DNA from: DATKNA01 sp035541595
GTDB lineage: Bacteria > Actinomycetota > Actinomycetes > Actinomycetales > Kineosporiaceae
Assembly: GCA_035541595.1 (NCBI GenBank)
Contig: DATKNA010000130.1
Span: 1 to 7,444, forward strand
Reading direction: 5' to 3'
DNA: 7,444 bases
Numbering within the stretch: position 1 is the first letter of the stretch; the number at the start of each line of letters is the position of its first letter. Position numbers and translations under genes: made by a program. Under the pieces are notes generated by a model that worked only from the letters and a program-made list of their open reading frames with translations, had not been told where the DNA came from and did no database searches. Shown here one piece after another: positions 6,276 through 7,444 of this stretch.

Positions 6276-7119
6276 CGGCGGTGATGGCGAACCGCTCGAC
6301 CTGCTGCAGGTGTCCGCCGGTGGACACCGCGATCGTGAGCACGCTCCCGCGCGGGGCCTCGAACCGGACGACGGTCGACCACGGGGTCCGCACGCCGCCG
6401 GCCGGCAGGCCCTCGGAGACGAAGAGTCGCCGCGGCGAGGTCGGGCCGACGACGATCACCCGAAGGTTCTCGTCGACGCCGGTGATCCGGCCGCCGACCG
6501 TCAGCGGCGAGGCGACGGTGGAGCCGTACCTCGGCACGGCCAGCGTGAGGTCGGTGTCGTCGCTGCCGACGACGACCCAGGGCGCGTCCGACCCGGACCC
6601 GAGCCGGATCAGGTGCAGGACGGCGGCTGTTCCGTTCCGGGTGCCGGGCACGTGCCACCCGACGCCGACGCGCGCGTCCGCTCCCCGGATCGATCGCGAG
6701 GTGACGCGGTCGACGTCGGCATAGCCGAGATGGCCTCGGGTGAAGGAGAGCGCCGTCTGGCCGGCGTCCAGGTGCCACGGCTGGTGACCCGAGGACCGGT
6801 ACGCCGCCTGCCACTGCTGGGCCTCGGCGAGGGTGGTGAACGGCCAGAGCGGGACCAGCGTGGTCGTGGCCGGGTGACCCGGCGGGGTCGAGGCGGGGCC
6901 CGAGCCGGGGGTGGACGACGCGGGGGTGGTCGGCGCCGCTGATCCGGCCGACGGTGTGGCCGTGGCCGCACCGGAAGCCGTGGTGACCGGGGATCCGGCG
7001 GATGAGCCGGAAGTCGCCGCCGACCCGCCGCCGCAGCCGGTCAGGACGGCGGCGAGGACGCCGGGGACGAGCAGGAGGACGGTCAGCGCGGGTCGGTGCA
7101 TGACCGAGCGGGAGTTCAT
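6262..7119 (-). CDS. Secreted lipoprotein with a C-terminal immunoglobulin-like (Gmad2-like) domain
   Basis: 285 residues. The ATG at 7119 has GGAGGG at 7124-7129, 4 nt upstream; the in-frame ATG at 7101 lacks one. The N-terminus is a lipoprotein signal: an Arg/His-containing start, hydrophobic LTVLLLVPGVLAAV, and the lipobox LTGC with Cys29 as the lipidated residue, so the mature protein should be anchored on the outer face of the membrane. Residues 30-87 are a low-complexity Ser/Thr/Pro/Ala/Gly linker suited to spanning the wall. Residues about 88-195 (PLWPFTTLAEAQQW onward) form a globular domain I do not recognise by name. Residues about 198-282, beginning YGSTVASPLTVGGRITG and ending in VSTGGHLQQVERFAITAV, resemble the immunoglobulin-like Gmad2 type seen in spore-germination and other exported proteins. 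Gmad2 assignment is by pattern only. It is convergent with the LAL gene and probably unrelated to its regulon. Confidence 0.9.
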   Translation of the reverse strand: MNSRSVMHRPALTVLLLVPGVLAAVLTGCGGGSAATSGSSAGSPVTTASGAATATPSAGSAAPTTPASSTPGSGPASTPPGHPATTTLVPLWPFTTLAEAQQWQAAYRSSGHQPWHLDAGQTALSFTRGHLGYADVDRVTSRSIRGADARVGVGWHVPGTRNGTAAVLHLIRLGSGSDAPWVVVGSDDTDLTLAVPRYGSTVASPLTVGGRITGVDENLRVIVVGPTSPRRLFVSEGLPAGGVRTPWSTVVRFEAPRGSVLTIAVSTGGHLQQVERFAITAVTAR

Positions 7120-7183
7120 GGCGCCCTCCGAAGACCCGCGGCGGCGCTGGTCGGCCGCCGTCTGCGCCCCTTCTACCGCTCAG

Positions 7184-7205
7184 ACGCCCGGCTCGCACCG
7201 GGCGT
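7184..7205. repeat. Perfect inverted repeat upstream of the lipoprotein gene
   Basis: ACGCCCGG (7184-7191) and CCGGGCGT (7198-7205) are perfect 8-bp arms around a 6-nt loop, centred about 75 bp upstream of the lipoprotein ATG. It may be a leader hairpin or an operator. A minus-strand TAGAAG just downstream (7171-7176) is a poor -10 candidate, so the promoter is not fixed. Confidence 0.55.
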
Positions 7206-7243
7206 TGACATCCGGCTCCGCGGCCGGGCGGGCAGGCCGGACG

Positions 7244-7298
7244 GGTCGAAGCCCCGGGGGCGTCCGCTCGGGGTTCGGGCGTCACCGGGGCTTCGACC
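7244..7298. terminator. Long inverted repeat, possible terminator of the right-edge gene
   Basis: GGTCGAAGCCCCGG (7244-7257) and CCGGGGCTTCGACC (7285-7298) are perfect 14-bp arms with a 27-nt spacer that itself holds GGGCGTC twice (7258-7264, 7277-7283). It begins 50 nt past the stop of the gene ending at 7349, the place of a terminator for minus-strand transcription. No T-run follows, so it would be an atypical, U-less hairpin of the kind described in actinomycetes. A large operator or a repeat element is an alternative. Confidence 0.5.
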
Positions 7299-7348
7299 GT
7301 TCCATCGTGCCCCTCCGGTCCTGGGTGGCACCGGACTTTGGCGAATCT

Positions 7349-7444
7349 CTACGTCGGGATCGTGGCGGCCGCGGGGCTGGTGACCAGATGCCGGACGTCG
7401 TCGTGCACGACGAGCACCCATCCGTCCGGCCCCCCGCGCCAGAC
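7349..7444 (-). CDS. C-terminal end of an unrecognised protein (cut by the right edge)
   Basis: Thirty-one codons and a TAG (7349-7351) enter from the right edge on the minus strand. The reading VWRGGPDGWVLVVHDDVRHL, followed by VTSPAAATIPT, has strongly G/C-biased third positions and protein-like composition, unlike the alternative minus frame ending at 7173, which is Arg/Pro-rich. A long inverted repeat follows 50 nt downstream of the stop. No family can be assigned from this fragment. Confidence 0.6.
   Translation of the reverse strand, partial: VWRGGPDGWVLVVHDDVRHLVTSPAAATIPT

Noticed and set aside
4133..6724. Plus-strand open frame of 863 codons overlapping the LAL and lipoprotein genes
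   Set aside because: It is out of frame with the motif-bearing LAL frame and is Arg/Pro/Gly-rich with no domain; a GC-rich shadow.
7205..7210. TTGACA as a plus-strand -35 element
   Set aside because: There is no -10 element at suitable spacing downstream and no plus-strand gene follows.
7173..7421. Minus-strand 82-codon open frame at the right edge
   Set aside because: It is Arg/Pro-rich and runs through the 14-bp inverted repeat. The frame ending at 7349 has the more protein-like sequence.

Overview
The window is very GC-rich (about 70% or more) with strong G/C bias at third codon positions. It carries an ArsR-family regulator, a large LuxR-type ATPase regulator and a secreted lipoprotein with a long Ser/Thr/Pro/Ala linker. 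This points to a chromosomal segment of a high-GC actinomycete. A Pseudonocardiales-like or related lineage is plausible, but the sequence alone does not settle it.

Layout from left to right. (1) 1-207, minus: the N-terminal 69 residues of an ArsR/SmtB-type winged-helix repressor running off the left edge. Upstream lies a clear sigma70-type promoter (TTGAGC-N17-TAGACT) flanked by two TCAAC-N6-GTTGA operators, which suggests autoregulation. (2) 208-934: a 727-bp stretch with no convincing intact gene. It holds a four-copy 42-bp tandem repeat array (337-503), a tandem pair of 22-bp palindromic units (603-646) and, on the minus strand, a coding-like but frame-broken stretch (about 544-880). (3) 935-3317, minus: an apparent two-gene operon. 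A class I SAM-dependent methyltransferase (3317 to 2472) is followed after 64 bp by a class V (NifS/SufS-like) PLP enzyme (2407 to 935). Both starts have the same GGGAGG ribosome-binding site 5 nt upstream. (4) 3405-6275, plus: a large LuxR-family ATPase regulator (LAL type, about 956 aa) transcribed divergently from the methyltransferase. (5) 6262-7119, minus: a 285-aa lipoprotein whose 3' end overlaps the 3' end of the LAL gene by 14 bp. (6) 7120-7348: an intergenic region with two perfect inverted repeats. (7) 7349-7444, minus: the last 31 codons of an unrecognised gene entering from the right edge.

The most coherent functional unit is the methyltransferase/PLP-enzyme operon facing the LAL regulator. 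LAL proteins commonly control neighbouring genes, so a small regulator-controlled enzymatic module is a reasonable hypothesis, but its substrate cannot be read from the sequence. No CRISPR array, insertion sequence, tRNA or rRNA was found. The least explained parts of the window are the repeat-bearing gap and the inverted repeats near the right edge.
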